This document shows positions 17,485-25,356 of a DNA stretch of 64,000 nucleotides, piece after piece. The notes under the pieces are model-generated. The model was not told the origin of the DNA and did not search any database. It saw only the letters and a list, made by a program, of their open reading frames with translations. The DNA is taken from NCBI GenBank assembly GCA_964615765.1, contig CAZTQN010000009.1, positions 59,247-123,246 on the forward strand, read 5' to 3'. This stretch comes from CAZTQN01 sp964615765 (GTDB lineage: Bacteria > Planctomycetota > Phycisphaerae > Phycisphaerales > UBA1924). The position numbers and the translations under genes were made by a program. Position 1 is the first letter of the stretch, and the number at the start of each line of letters is the position of its first letter.

Positions 17485-18786
17485 TCAGCGCTCCGCCGGT
17501 CCGCCCACGCCGGGCGTGATCCCGCGCATGGACCCGCGCAGTCGCTCGGCACACTGCACCACCACCCGGGCCGCCTCGTTCACCTCGTCCGGCGTCGTCT
17601 CGCGCGACAGGCTGAACCGCAGCGAGCCGTGGGCCAGTTCCGGCTCAACGCCCATCGCCAGCAGCACCGGCGAAGGATCAAGCGAGCCGGACGAACACGC
17701 CGCCCCGGCGCTGGCGCACACGCCGCGTTCCGAGAGCAGCAGCAGCAGCGCCTCGGCCTCCAGCCTCGGGAACGCGATGCTGCTGGTGTTCCACAGCCGC
17801 CGCGTCCCCACCGGCTCGCCGGGCCGATCGACGGCCCCGTTGACCCGGGCCTCCGGATACCCGGCGAGCACCAGCCGCTCGAACCGGTCACGCAAACCGC
17901 CCAGCCGCTCGCGCTCCGCGCCGTCCTGCACCCACGCCGCGGCGAGCCGCGCCGCCACACCCGCCCCGACAATCCCCGGCACGTTCTCCGTCCCCCCACG
18001 CCGCCCCAGTTCCTGCTCACCATGAATCAGCGGGCTCGTCGGCACGCCCGCCCGCGCGTACAGCACGCCCACCCCTTTTGGCCCATGGAACTTGTGCGGC
18101 GAGTACGTCAACAGATCAAACGCATCCGCCCCGCCCCCACCGCTCCCCCCTCCACCCCCACCACCCCCACCAGCCGCCCCCCCCAGCACCGGCTGTTTCC
18201 CGACCCACTGTGTCGCGTCGCAGTGCATGAGCACCCCGCGGGCCCGGCACAGCCGCGCGATCTCGAACACCGGCTGCACCGCCCCGGTCTCGTTGTTGGC
18301 CCACTGGACACTGACCAGGGTCACGCCGGACACGCTTTCGATCAGCCGGGCCACGTCGTCGATGTCAACGGTCCCGCTGTCCTTGTCGACCCGGGCCCAG
18401 TGCACCGTGACGCCCTGCTCCCGCTCGAGCGCCTCGGCGAGTTGCCGCACCGCCGAGTGCTCCACGCGGCTGGTGACAATCGCCGCCCCCCCCGCCGATT
18501 CCCCGGTCCCCCGCCGCGCCGCACCCCCGATACCCCGGGCCAGCAAGGCCCCGCGGACGGCCAGGTCGATCGCCTCGGTCCCCGACCCGGTAAAGGTGAT
18601 GAACCGGGGTTTGACGCCGATCAGCTCCGCGCACGCCCGCCGGGCCAGTTCGATCTGCTGCCGGGCCACCTGCCCGGCCCGGTGCACGCTCGAGGGGTTG
18701 GCCCAGCACTCGCGGACAGCCCGGTCCATGGCGTCGGCCACTTCGGGGGCCGGGCGCGTGGTCGCGTTGTTGTCCAGGTAGATCAC
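17485..18786 (-). CDS. Cysteine desulfurase (NifS/IscS family)
   Basis: 433 residues. Class V aminotransferase-fold, PLP-dependent enzyme that takes sulfur from cysteine for Fe-S clusters and thiolated cofactors. The start MIYLDNNATT is the family head. The PLP lysine is Lys232 in SPHKFHGPKG, and the catalytic cysteine is Cys364 in SAGAACSSGS, in the short-loop setting. An unusual run of glycines (about residues 202-219, nearly all Gly) lies between GKQPV and FDLLTYS. It is encoded by CCACCC-like DNA at about 18140-18185, where relatives have two or three residues. First gene of the minus-strand run to the lipase-like gene; the thiE-ThiS pathway would also use its product. Confidence 0.94.
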   Translation of the reverse strand: MIYLDNNATTRPAPEVADAMDRAVRECWANPSSVHRAGQVARQQIELARRACAELIGVKPRFITFTGSGTEAIDLAVRGALLARGIGGAARRGTGESAGGAAIVTSRVEHSAVRQLAEALEREQGVTVHWARVDKDSGTVDIDDVARLIESVSGVTLVSVQWANNETGAVQPVFEIARLCRARGVLMHCDATQWVGKQPVLGGAAGGGGGGGGGSGGGGADAFDLLTYSPHKFHGPKGVGVLYARAGVPTSPLIHGEQELGRRGGTENVPGIVGAGVAARLAAAWVQDGAERERLGGLRDRFERLVLAGYPEARVNGAVDRPGEPVGTRRLWNTSSIAFPRLEAEALLLLLSERGVCASAGAACSSGSLDPSPVLLAMGVEPELAHGSLRFSLSRETTPDEVNEAARVVVQCAERLRGSMRGITPGVGGPAER

Positions 18787-19214
18787 GCCAAGGACACTCT
18801 ACCGCCGGAAGGTGGCACTTCCCCCTTGCCCGCCGCGGAAAAGCGCGGTATTCTGTTTACTGAACGCGTGCCGAACGCCCCGCCGGGGCGGTTCGCGCCG
18901 GTTCTGGCTCACTGGCCACCCGGCGGCAGAACCGGCTTCCCGCCTGATCCGCCCGCCCGCTCTGTCCGATCGTTGCATCAGATGACGCTGACGCATCCCG
19001 ATCCATCCGCCCGCCTCGTCGAACGGTCTCCGGGCCAAGCGCCCGGCCTGCGTTCATGACGGCGCGGGCGAGCCAACACTCGATCCAGGTCCACCGCGGC
19101 CATGTCCGGGTCGTGGCGGTCGCACACGTGCGTGCGACGGCGAACCCCGGTCAACGCCTGTTGCTCACCCGCGCGCCCGGCCCCCGCCGCGCCCGCCCCC
19201 AAGGAGTCTGAACC
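18787..19214. promoter_or_regulatory. infC upstream/leader region
   Basis: 428 bases without a supported gene between cysteine desulfurase and infC. It holds a promoter candidate (18826-18854) and a perfect 10-base hairpin, GCCGGTTCTG at 18897-18906 with CAGAACCGGC at 18927-18936. About 280 bases of G+C-rich leader follow, down to the AAGGAG ribosome site. A long leader fits the regulated expression known for infC in other bacteria, but no ribosomal-protein binding site could be identified by eye. Confidence 0.45.
18826..18854 (+). promoter_or_regulatory. Sigma-70-type promoter candidate for infC
   Basis: TTGCCC (18826-18831), 17-base spacer, TATTCT (18849-18854); four of six bases match in each box. 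It lies in the most A+T-rich short stretch of this gap and points towards infC. Confidence 0.4.
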
Positions 19215-19217
19215 ATC
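19201..19217 (+). promoter_or_regulatory. Ribosome binding site and AUC start codon of infC
   Basis: AAGGAG at 19201-19206 is followed after eight bases by ATC at 19215-19217, in frame with infC. The codons between ATC and the first in-frame ATG (19284) encode RTRVNHMIR, which fits the conserved IF3 N-terminal RVN..IR motif. The ATG therefore cannot be the natural start. Confidence 0.8.
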
Positions 19218-19964
19218 CCCCCGCCCCGCCCCTCGTTCTCGCGCGACCCTCGTGACCAGGTCAAGCGCACCCGCGTCAATCACATGATCCGCTTCAGCCC
19301 GATCCGCGTCATCGGGCCCAACGACGAGCAGATCGGCGTCGTCGAGACGCCCGATGCGCTGCGCATGGCCGACCAGGCCGGGCTTGATCTTGTCGAGATC
19401 TCGCCCGAAGCGCGCCCGCCCGTCTGCAAGATCATGGACTATGGGAAGTACAAGTACGAACTTTCCAAGCGTGAGCAGAAGAACCGGGCCGCCAGCCGCC
19501 AGGCGGAAATGAAGCAGATCCGCCTCGGGCGGTCGGTGAAGATCGACAAGCACGACGTGATGATCCGCGTGGACCAGTCCCGCAAGTTCCTCATGGCCGG
19601 GCACAAGGTGATGATCATCCAGCGCTTCCGCGGGCGCGAGATCGCGCACCGCGACATCGGGCTGACGCGCCTGAAGGAAGTCGCCGACGCGCTGGGCGAC
19701 GTGGGCAAGGTCGAGCAGACCCCGCGCTGGCAGATGAAGGAAGCGGCGATCATCATCGCGCCCGACAAGGTCAAGATCGAAGCGATCAAGCGCAAGCTCG
19801 CCAAGGAAGAAGCCCAGAAGAAGGGCATCACCGAAGAGCAGGCGATGAAGGCCCAGGAAGAGGCCGCCAAGAAGGCCCTCGCCGAGGCCGAAGCCGCCGC
19901 CGAAGCGCACGACGATGATGACGATGACGACGACGACCACGAGGGCGGACCGGCGAAGACCTGA
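19215..19964 (+). CDS. infC: Translation initiation factor IF-3 (AUC start)
   Basis: 249 residues from ATC 19215. IF3 binds the 30S subunit, checks the start codon and initiator tRNA and prevents early joining of the 50S. The N-domain begins RVNHMIRFSPIRVIGPNDEQ and includes LDLVEISPEARPPVCKIMDYGKYK (residues about 55-80 in part). The C-domain has IRLGRSVKIDKHD and RFRGREIAHRDIG. A tail of about 40 residues, Ala/Glu-rich and then nine aspartates in a row, extends beyond the usual end. Use of AUC rather than AUG/GUG matches the rare starts of infC in other bacteria, where IF3 represses its own message. The usual neighbours thrS, rpmI and rplT are absent; a toxin-antitoxin pair follows on the other strand. 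Confidence 0.95.
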   Translation: MPPPRPSFSRDPRDQVKRTRVNHMIRFSPIRVIGPNDEQIGVVETPDALRMADQAGLDLVEISPEARPPVCKIMDYGKYKYELSKREQKNRAASRQAEMKQIRLGRSVKIDKHDVMIRVDQSRKFLMAGHKVMIIQRFRGREIAHRDIGLTRLKEVADALGDVGKVEQTPRWQMKEAAIIIAPDKVKIEAIKRKLAKEEAQKKGITEEQAMKAQEEAAKKALAEAEAAAEAHDDDDDDDDDHEGGPAKT

Positions 19965-19990
19965 TCTTCGCCCCCCGCCTCTCCGTCGCT

Positions 19991-20374
19991 TCAGTCGGGT
20001 TCTTCAGGGGGCAACGGCCAGTCCGCGCAGGCAGCTTCCAGCTGGCGGATGAGTTCGGGCGCATCCTCGACCGCTGTCTTCCACAGCCGGTCGAGGTCAA
20101 CGCCCCAATACACGTGCACCAGAACGTGCCGCATCGCCACGATCTGACCCCACGGCACGCCCGGCGCCCGCGCCCGTCCCTCGTCCGAGACGTGGGCCGC
20201 TGCGTCGCCGATCTGCTGGGCCGCGTGCGTGATCGCGCGGGTGAGCATTGCGTCCGCTTCCAGATCGCTCCGGCGGCGCCCGGCCACGAACGCCGCGATG
20301 TCGCGGGCCGCCTCCAGCATGTGCTCGACCCGAACCCGATCCTCAACTGCCGACTCCCGGCGTTTACGCCGCAT
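19991..20374 (-). CDS. hepT: HepT-like HEPN ribonuclease toxin
   Basis: 127 residues, all-helical HEPN (DUF86) protein. The RNase motif R-x4-H-x-Y is present as Arg82, His87 and Tyr89 in MRHVLVHVYWGVD. In the described HepT/MntA pair the tyrosine is AMPylated by the antitoxin, which silences the RNase. The ATG at 20374 lies inside the end of mntA (11-base overlap), so the two are translationally coupled with the antitoxin made first. It faces infC end to end across 26 bases. Confidence 0.88.
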   Translation of the reverse strand: MRRKRRESAVEDRVRVEHMLEAARDIAAFVAGRRRSDLEADAMLTRAITHAAQQIGDAAAHVSDEGRARAPGVPWGQIVAMRHVLVHVYWGVDLDRLWKTAVEDAPELIRQLEAACADWPLPPEEPD

Positions 20375-20666
20375 GCAACACCCGCGCGTCGCGCTGCACC
20401 CGCGATCGGAAGTGCGGCGACAAATCAAACGGCGTACGCAGATCCACCCGCCTCCCCACCAGCGCCGTCAGTTCCAAAATCATCTGCCCGAACCCCACCA
20501 TCCCCGGCGTACGCCCCGGCAGAAACTCCACCAGCATGTCCACGTCGCTCTCGGGCGAAAAATCTTCGCCGAGAATGCTCCCGAACACGCTCAGGCGGCT
20601 CACGCCGTGCCGCGCGCAGAACTCGGTGATCTCGCGCTCGGGAATGTTCACGCCGTTGATGATCAC
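20364..20666 (-). CDS. mntA: MntA-like minimal nucleotidyltransferase antitoxin
   Basis: 100 residues from a GTG start. The polymerase-beta-fold motif GS-x10-D-x-D is complete: Gly29-Ser30 in VFGSILGEDF, and Asp41 and Asp43 in SDVDMLVEF. The protein is a single domain of usual size. It should AMPylate and neutralise the HepT partner encoded by the overlapping gene; that role is taken from the family, not shown here. The end RVQRDARVLHAA is the usual tail of this class. Confidence 0.9.
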   Translation of the reverse strand: MIINGVNIPEREITEFCARHGVSRLSVFGSILGEDFSPESDVDMLVEFLPGRTPGMVGFGQMILELTALVGRRVDLRTPFDLSPHFRSRVQRDARVLHAA

Positions 20667-20675
20667 GCCGGAAGT

Positions 20676-21746
20676 TTACCCGCACCCCTCAAACCACGCC
20701 CCCAGAAAATCGAACACGTCCTGCACGCTCACGCCCGCCGCGTGATTCACGTCCGCCGCCGGCGCCCCGGCGAAGTACGCCGCCAGGAAATCAAACAGGT
20801 CCTGCACGCTCGCCGCGCCCGAGCGGTTGAAGTCCGCCCCGCACCGCCTGGTCAGCACCCACAGCATCGGCGACGACGGGCTCGCCGTCCCCAGGTTGGT
20901 CTCGCTCACCATGTACACCGTGCCGTCCGGCCCGACGCACACGCCCTCCATCGTCGTCGCCAGCGCACTGACATCGAACTGGCTCAGCACCGTCCCCGCC
21001 CGCGTCGCGGTCACCAGCCGGCGCGACGCCGCGCTCAAGATCAGCACGTCATCCCGACCCGCGCCCGCCGCGACCGACGCCACCACCGCCGGGCTGGCGA
21101 TCTCCGACAACGTCTGCAAACCGAGGAGCCCCGGCGCGAACAGGTCCTGCGTCACCGCCGTGCCCGCCGCGAAGTTCAGCGTCGCCCCATACACCCGCTG
21201 CGGCAGGTTCTGCTTCACCACCAGGAACGCGCCCGTCGTCGGATCGGCGCACAGCCCCTCGACGCCGACGTTGTCCGAAAACGTCGGATCCAGCACGACC
21301 GACGGCATGCTCGACCGCGCCCGCGTCGCGCCCGGCGTATACGTGAACCGGTACGTCGTCTGCAGCCGCTCTTCCGCGATCACGAACATCCCGCCGCCGA
21401 CATACGCCAGCGCCTCGGTATCCGCGAACCCCGAGAAGGCCATCTGATCGATCAGCACGCCCGCCGTCGTGAACTGGGCCACCGCCCGCCCCGCGTCGCC
21501 GATGATGAACAGCGTCCCCGTGTCCGTGTTGAACGCGACTGCGGACGCCTCGTTCACCACACTCGGCAGCAGCACCTGCCGCGTCAGTTGGTAATCCGCC
21601 AGGTGCAGCCGCCCGAACGGCGCGCCGAAACTCGCCATCGCGACAACGCCGACCGCGCCCGCGCCGGCAATCGCCCCGCACACCCGCCCACGCTGGGCCC
21701 TTTGCTCCATCCCACGCTGCATCCGCGAGTGTAGGAATCGCCGCAC
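20676..21746 (-). CDS. Secreted SdiA-regulated-like beta-propeller with Cys-bracketed dockerin-like dyad
   Basis: 356 residues. A signal-peptide-like segment lies near residues 22-42. Residues about 60-300 show propeller blades of the SdiA-regulated type, for example AVAFNTDTGTLFIIGDAGRA and GFADTEALAYVGGGMFVIAEE. The last 60 residues hold two near-identical units, ADFNRSGAASVQDLFDFLAA and ADVNHAAGVSVQDVFDFLGA, bracketed by a cysteine before and Gly-Cys-Gly at the very end. Such EF-hand-like pairs are frequent C-terminal additions on planctomycete exported proteins. The exact start is open (Met at 21746, 21722 or 21710). It diverges from uvrB over 31 bases. Confidence 0.82.
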   Translation of the reverse strand: MRRFLHSRMQRGMEQRAQRGRVCGAIAGAGAVGVVAMASFGAPFGRLHLADYQLTRQVLLPSVVNEASAVAFNTDTGTLFIIGDAGRAVAQFTTAGVLIDQMAFSGFADTEALAYVGGGMFVIAEERLQTTYRFTYTPGATRARSSMPSVVLDPTFSDNVGVEGLCADPTTGAFLVVKQNLPQRVYGATLNFAAGTAVTQDLFAPGLLGLQTLSEIASPAVVASVAAGAGRDDVLILSAASRRLVTATRAGTVLSQFDVSALATTMEGVCVGPDGTVYMVSETNLGTASPSSPMLWVLTRRCGADFNRSGAASVQDLFDFLAAYFAGAPAADVNHAAGVSVQDVFDFLGAWFEGCG

Positions 21747-21777
21747 GCCGCCCCGTCTATTTCCCTACCCTGTCGCC

Positions 21778-24003
21778 ATGCCCCCCGCCTTCCAGACCTC
21801 TCGCCCGTTCGAGGTCGTCAGCCCCTTCAAGCCGACGGGCGACCAGCCGCAGGCGATCGAGCAGCTCACCGAACGCCTCCGCTCGAGCGCCCCGGCCGCG
21901 GTGCTGCTCGGCGCCACCGGCACCGGCAAGACGTTCACGATGGCGAACGTCATCGCGCGCCTGAACAAGCCGACGCTGATCATCAGCCACAACAAGACCC
22001 TCGCCGCCCAGCTCTACGAAGAGATGCGCGAGATCTTCCCCAACAACAGCGTCAACTACTTCGTCTCCTACTACGACTACTACCAGCCCGAGGCCTACAT
22101 CCCCCAGCGCGACATCTACATCGAGAAAGACTCCTCCAAGAACGACGAGCTCGACCAGCTCCGCCTCGCCGCCACCAGCAACATCCTCTCCCGGCGCGAC
22201 ACCATCGTCGTCGCCAGCGTCTCGTGCATCTTCGGGCTCGGCTCCCCGCAGGCTTACTCCGAGCGCGTCCTCACCATCACCCGCGGCTCCATCATCAACC
22301 GGCGCGAGTTCCTGCTCGGCATGTCCGCCATGCAGTACCAGCGCACCGACATCGAGTTCACCCGCGGCAAGTTCCGCGTCCGCGGCGATGTCATCGAGGT
22401 CTGGCCCGCGTACGAGAAATACGCCGTCCGCGTCCAGCTCGGCGGCGACACCGGCGATGAGATCACCCGCATCGAGCTCATCAACCCCACCAGCGCCGAA
22501 CTGCTCGCCGAGGAGAAACAGTTCTTCCTCTTCCCCGCCGTGCACTACGTCATCAGCGACGACGGCCTGCAGGAGATCATCGCCCGCATCCGCAAGGAAC
22601 TCGACGAACGCGTCATGGCCCTCCGCTCCGAGGGCAAACTCCTCGAAGCCCAGCGCCTCCTCGCCCGCACCAAGTACGACCTCGAGATGATCGAAGAAGT
22701 CGGCTACTGCAACGGCATCGAGAACTACTCCCGCTTCTTCGACGGCCGCACGCCCGGCGAACGCCCCTACACCCTCCTCGACTACTTCGATTTCGCCCCG
22801 CCCGCACCGGCATCCTCCGCTCCCCTAGTGCCTAGTGCCCAGTGCCCAGTGCCTGATCGTCCCAACTTCCGCGACTGGCTCCTCATCATCGACGAGTCCC
22901 ACGTCACCGTCCCGCAGGTGCACGCCATGTTCAACGGCGACCGCAACCGCAAGATGGTCCTCGTCGATCACGGCTTCCGCCTCCCCAGCGCCCTCGACAA
23001 CCGCCCGCTCCGCTTCGAAGAGTTCGAGGCCATCGTCCCGCAAACGCTCTACGTCTCCGCCACGCCCGCCGAATACGAACTCAAACGCACCGAGGGCGTC
23101 GTCGCCGAGCAGGTCATCCGCCCCACCGGCCTGCTGGACCCGATCATCGAGGTCAAGCCCGCACAGGGCCAGGTGGCCGACCTCCTGGCCCGCTGCCGCG
23201 AGCGCGTCGAGAAGGGCGAGCGCGTCCTCGTCACCGCGCTCACCAAGCGTTTGTGCGAGGACCTGGCCGTCTACCTCGACCAGCAGGGCCTCCGCGTCCG
23301 CTACCTGCACAGCGACATCGAGACGCTCGAACGCATGGAGATCCTGACCGACCTGCGCACGGGCGAGTACGACGTGCTCGTCGGCGTCAACCTGCTGCGC
23401 GAAGGGCTCGACCTGCCCGAGGTCTCGCTGGTCTGCATCCTCGACGCCGACAAGCAGGGCTTCCTCCGCTCGCCCACCAGCCTCATCCAGCAGATGGGCC
23501 GCGCCGCCCGCAACGTCAACGCGTACGTCGTCATGTACGCCGACCAGATGACGCCCGCGATGGACGCGGCGATGAAAGAGACCGAGCGCCGCCGCGCCAA
23601 GCAGATCGCCTACAACGCCGCCCACGGCATCACCCCGCAGACCATCGTCAAGGCCATCCGGCGCGGGCTCGAGCTCGAACTCAAAGCCCGGCGCACCGCC
23701 CAGACCGCGATCGCCGGCGGCGACAAGGAATACGAGATCGCCGAACTCATCCGCGAACTCGAGGCCGACATGCTCGCCGCCGCACAGAACCTCGAGTTCG
23801 AGAAAGCCGCCAAACTCCGCGACCAGGTCAAGAGCCTCAAAGCCAAAGCCGCCTCCGGCGCCACCAAGGCACGCCGCGCCGAAGCCGGCGGCTCCGGCAA
23901 GGGCGCTTCCGGCAACCGCGCCGACCGCGGCGACCGCAAGGCCGGCATGCCCGGCGTCCGCGCCGGCAAAAATCCCTCCAAACGCTCCCGCCCCCAATCG
24001 TGA
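21778..24003 (+). CDS. uvrB: Excinuclease ABC subunit B
   Basis: 741 residues. Helicase-like subunit that loads on damaged DNA with UvrA and recruits UvrC. Walker A is GATGTGKTF (about residues 45-53), the beta-hairpin NYFVSYYDYYQPEAY is intact, then IDESHVTVPQ (motif II), GFRLPSALDNRPL, and motifs V and VI in GVNLLREGLDLPE and QQMGRAARN. The UVR domain lies near residue 665 (LEFEKAAKLRDQVKSL). A Ser/Gly/Arg tail of 50 residues follows. Between LLDYFDF and the IDESH block an extra segment of about 22 residues (340-362) is partly encoded by a short tandem repeat. It is longer than the usual 670 or so residues for these two reasons. Confidence 0.97.
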   Translation: MPPAFQTSRPFEVVSPFKPTGDQPQAIEQLTERLRSSAPAAVLLGATGTGKTFTMANVIARLNKPTLIISHNKTLAAQLYEEMREIFPNNSVNYFVSYYDYYQPEAYIPQRDIYIEKDSSKNDELDQLRLAATSNILSRRDTIVVASVSCIFGLGSPQAYSERVLTITRGSIINRREFLLGMSAMQYQRTDIEFTRGKFRVRGDVIEVWPAYEKYAVRVQLGGDTGDEITRIELINPTSAELLAEEKQFFLFPAVHYVISDDGLQEIIARIRKELDERVMALRSEGKLLEAQRLLARTKYDLEMIEEVGYCNGIENYSRFFDGRTPGERPYTLLDYFDFAPPAPASSAPLVPSAQCPVPDRPNFRDWLLIIDESHVTVPQVHAMFNGDRNRKMVLVDHGFRLPSALDNRPLRFEEFEAIVPQTLYVSATPAEYELKRTEGVVAEQVIRPTGLLDPIIEVKPAQGQVADLLARCRERVEKGERVLVTALTKRLCEDLAVYLDQQGLRVRYLHSDIETLERMEILTDLRTGEYDVLVGVNLLREGLDLPEVSLVCILDADKQGFLRSPTSLIQQMGRAARNVNAYVVMYADQMTPAMDAAMKETERRRAKQIAYNAAHGITPQTIVKAIRRGLELELKARRTAQTAIAGGDKEYEIAELIRELEADMLAAAQNLEFEKAAKLRDQVKSLKAKAASGATKARRAEAGGSGKGASGNRADRGDRKAGMPGVRAGKNPSKRSRPQS
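22824..22853. repeat. AGTGCCC/AGTGCCT heptamer repeat inside uvrB
   Basis: Four AGTGCC units occur at a 7-base period (the last base of each unit is C or T), encoding LVPSAQCPVP in the UvrB frame. The same heptamer recurs outside genes at 33431-33502. Confidence 0.88.
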
Positions 24004-24030
24004 CCCACGCCGCGGCCAAAGCCCCTTCGA

Positions 24031-24062
24031 CCACTCCGCCACTTCGCCACTCCGCCACTTCC
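24031..24062. repeat. CACTYCGC octamer repeat after uvrB
   Basis: Four octamers (CACTCCGC, CACTTCGC, CACTCCGC, CACTTCCC) form the complement of the RAGTGGCG family, 27 bases past the uvrB stop. Confidence 0.85.
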
Positions 24063-24132
24063 CCCCCACATCCCAGCGTGCACCAACCACACACCTACTC
24101 TTGCCCGCCTTGATCCGTCCGGAGCCTTACCG

Positions 24133-25356
24133 GTGCGCATTGCGCTCGTCACCATGTCCGCACCGTCCGACGCCAGCCCGTTCAGCGGGCAGTACAACCT
24201 GCACCAGGGCCGCGCACTGAAAGACCTCGGCGTCGACGTCCACATCGTCGTCCCCGCGCTCTGGTTCCCGCGCCTCGCCGCCGCCGCCCACGCCGGCATC
24301 CGCCGCCTGCTCAGCGTCCCGCGCACCTGGACCCGCGACGGCGTGCCGTGCACGCTCGTTCGCGCACCGATGCTGCACCCCAACCTGCTGCGCGAGCGCC
24401 TGGCCCTTCGCGCCCCGGGCCTGGTCGGCGCGAGCGTCAAAGCCGCCCTCGCCCGCCCGCTCGAACGCGTCCTGCGCTCCCTCAAACCCGACGTGCTACT
24501 GGTGCACGACGCGATCGTGCTGGGGCAGACCGCCGCCGCCATCGCCCCGCGTCTCAACGCGCGCCTCGCGTTCATCGAGCACGAGGGGATCGATTGGCCC
24601 CCGACCGCGCCGATCGCGCGGGCCTATGCCAAGATCTCCCGCTCCGCCGCCGCCGTCTTCGCCGTCGCGCCGCCCAGCCTCGACCGTCTGCGGTCCTACG
24701 GCCTCAGCAACGTCCACCTCGCGCCCGACGGCATCCACGCCGCGACCGACGCGCAGCTCGCCACGCCGCGCCCGCCCGAACTGGCCCCGTTCCGCCTGAT
24801 TCTCTCCGCCGGCTCACCGATCCCCGCGAAGGGCCAGGCCGAACTCATCCGCGCGTTCGCCGCCGCCGCTCTTGACCAGCCCGATACGCGCTTGGTCCTC
24901 GTGGGCCCGCTCGCGCCGGGGTGCGACGACCTGATCGGCACGCTCAACCTGCGCCCGCACGTCCTGCGACCGGACCGCATGCCCGCCGCCGAGTTCCAGC
25001 AGTGGCTCGCCTGGGCCGACCTGTTCGCGCTCCCGTCCCACCGCGAGAGTTTCGGCATGGTCTTCGCCGAAGCGCTCGCCGCCGGTACGCCGGTGATCTG
25101 CACCGACGCCTGCGGCATCGCCCCGTTGCTGCGTCACGGTCAGCACGGCTGGATCGTCCCCGTGCGCGATCACGCCGCCCTCACCGCCGCCCTGCGCGAA
25201 GCCCTCACCACCGCCGACCTCCCCGCCATGGGCCGCGCCGGCCAAGCCCTCGTCCGCGGGCGCTTCACCTGGGCCAACAGCGCCCGCGCCATCCTCGACG
25301 CGCTCACCCCACAACCCTCCCCCGGCACAACGCCGCCCCACGGAACGCCCCGCTGA
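24133..25356 (+). CDS. Glycosyltransferase family 4 (first of a tandem pair)
   Basis: 407 residues from GTG 24133 (GGAG at 24121-24124, eight bases ahead). GT-B fold: the N-terminal head MRIALVTMSAPSD..FSGQYN binds the acceptor side, and the C-terminal half has the EX7E nucleotide-sugar motif in RESFGMVFAEALAAGTPV (about residues 302-319). It transfers a sugar from an activated donor; donor and acceptor are not readable. The stop overlaps the start of the next, related gene (TGATG). Cytoplasmic or inner-membrane associated, likely for surface polysaccharide. Confidence 0.88.
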   Translation: MRIALVTMSAPSDASPFSGQYNLHQGRALKDLGVDVHIVVPALWFPRLAAAAHAGIRRLLSVPRTWTRDGVPCTLVRAPMLHPNLLRERLALRAPGLVGASVKAALARPLERVLRSLKPDVLLVHDAIVLGQTAAAIAPRLNARLAFIEHEGIDWPPTAPIARAYAKISRSAAAVFAVAPPSLDRLRSYGLSNVHLAPDGIHAATDAQLATPRPPELAPFRLILSAGSPIPAKGQAELIRAFAAAALDQPDTRLVLVGPLAPGCDDLIGTLNLRPHVLRPDRMPAAEFQQWLAWADLFALPSHRESFGMVFAEALAAGTPVICTDACGIAPLLRHGQHGWIVPVRDHAALTAALREALTTADLPAMGRAGQALVRGRFTWANSARAILDALTPQPSPGTTPPHGTPR

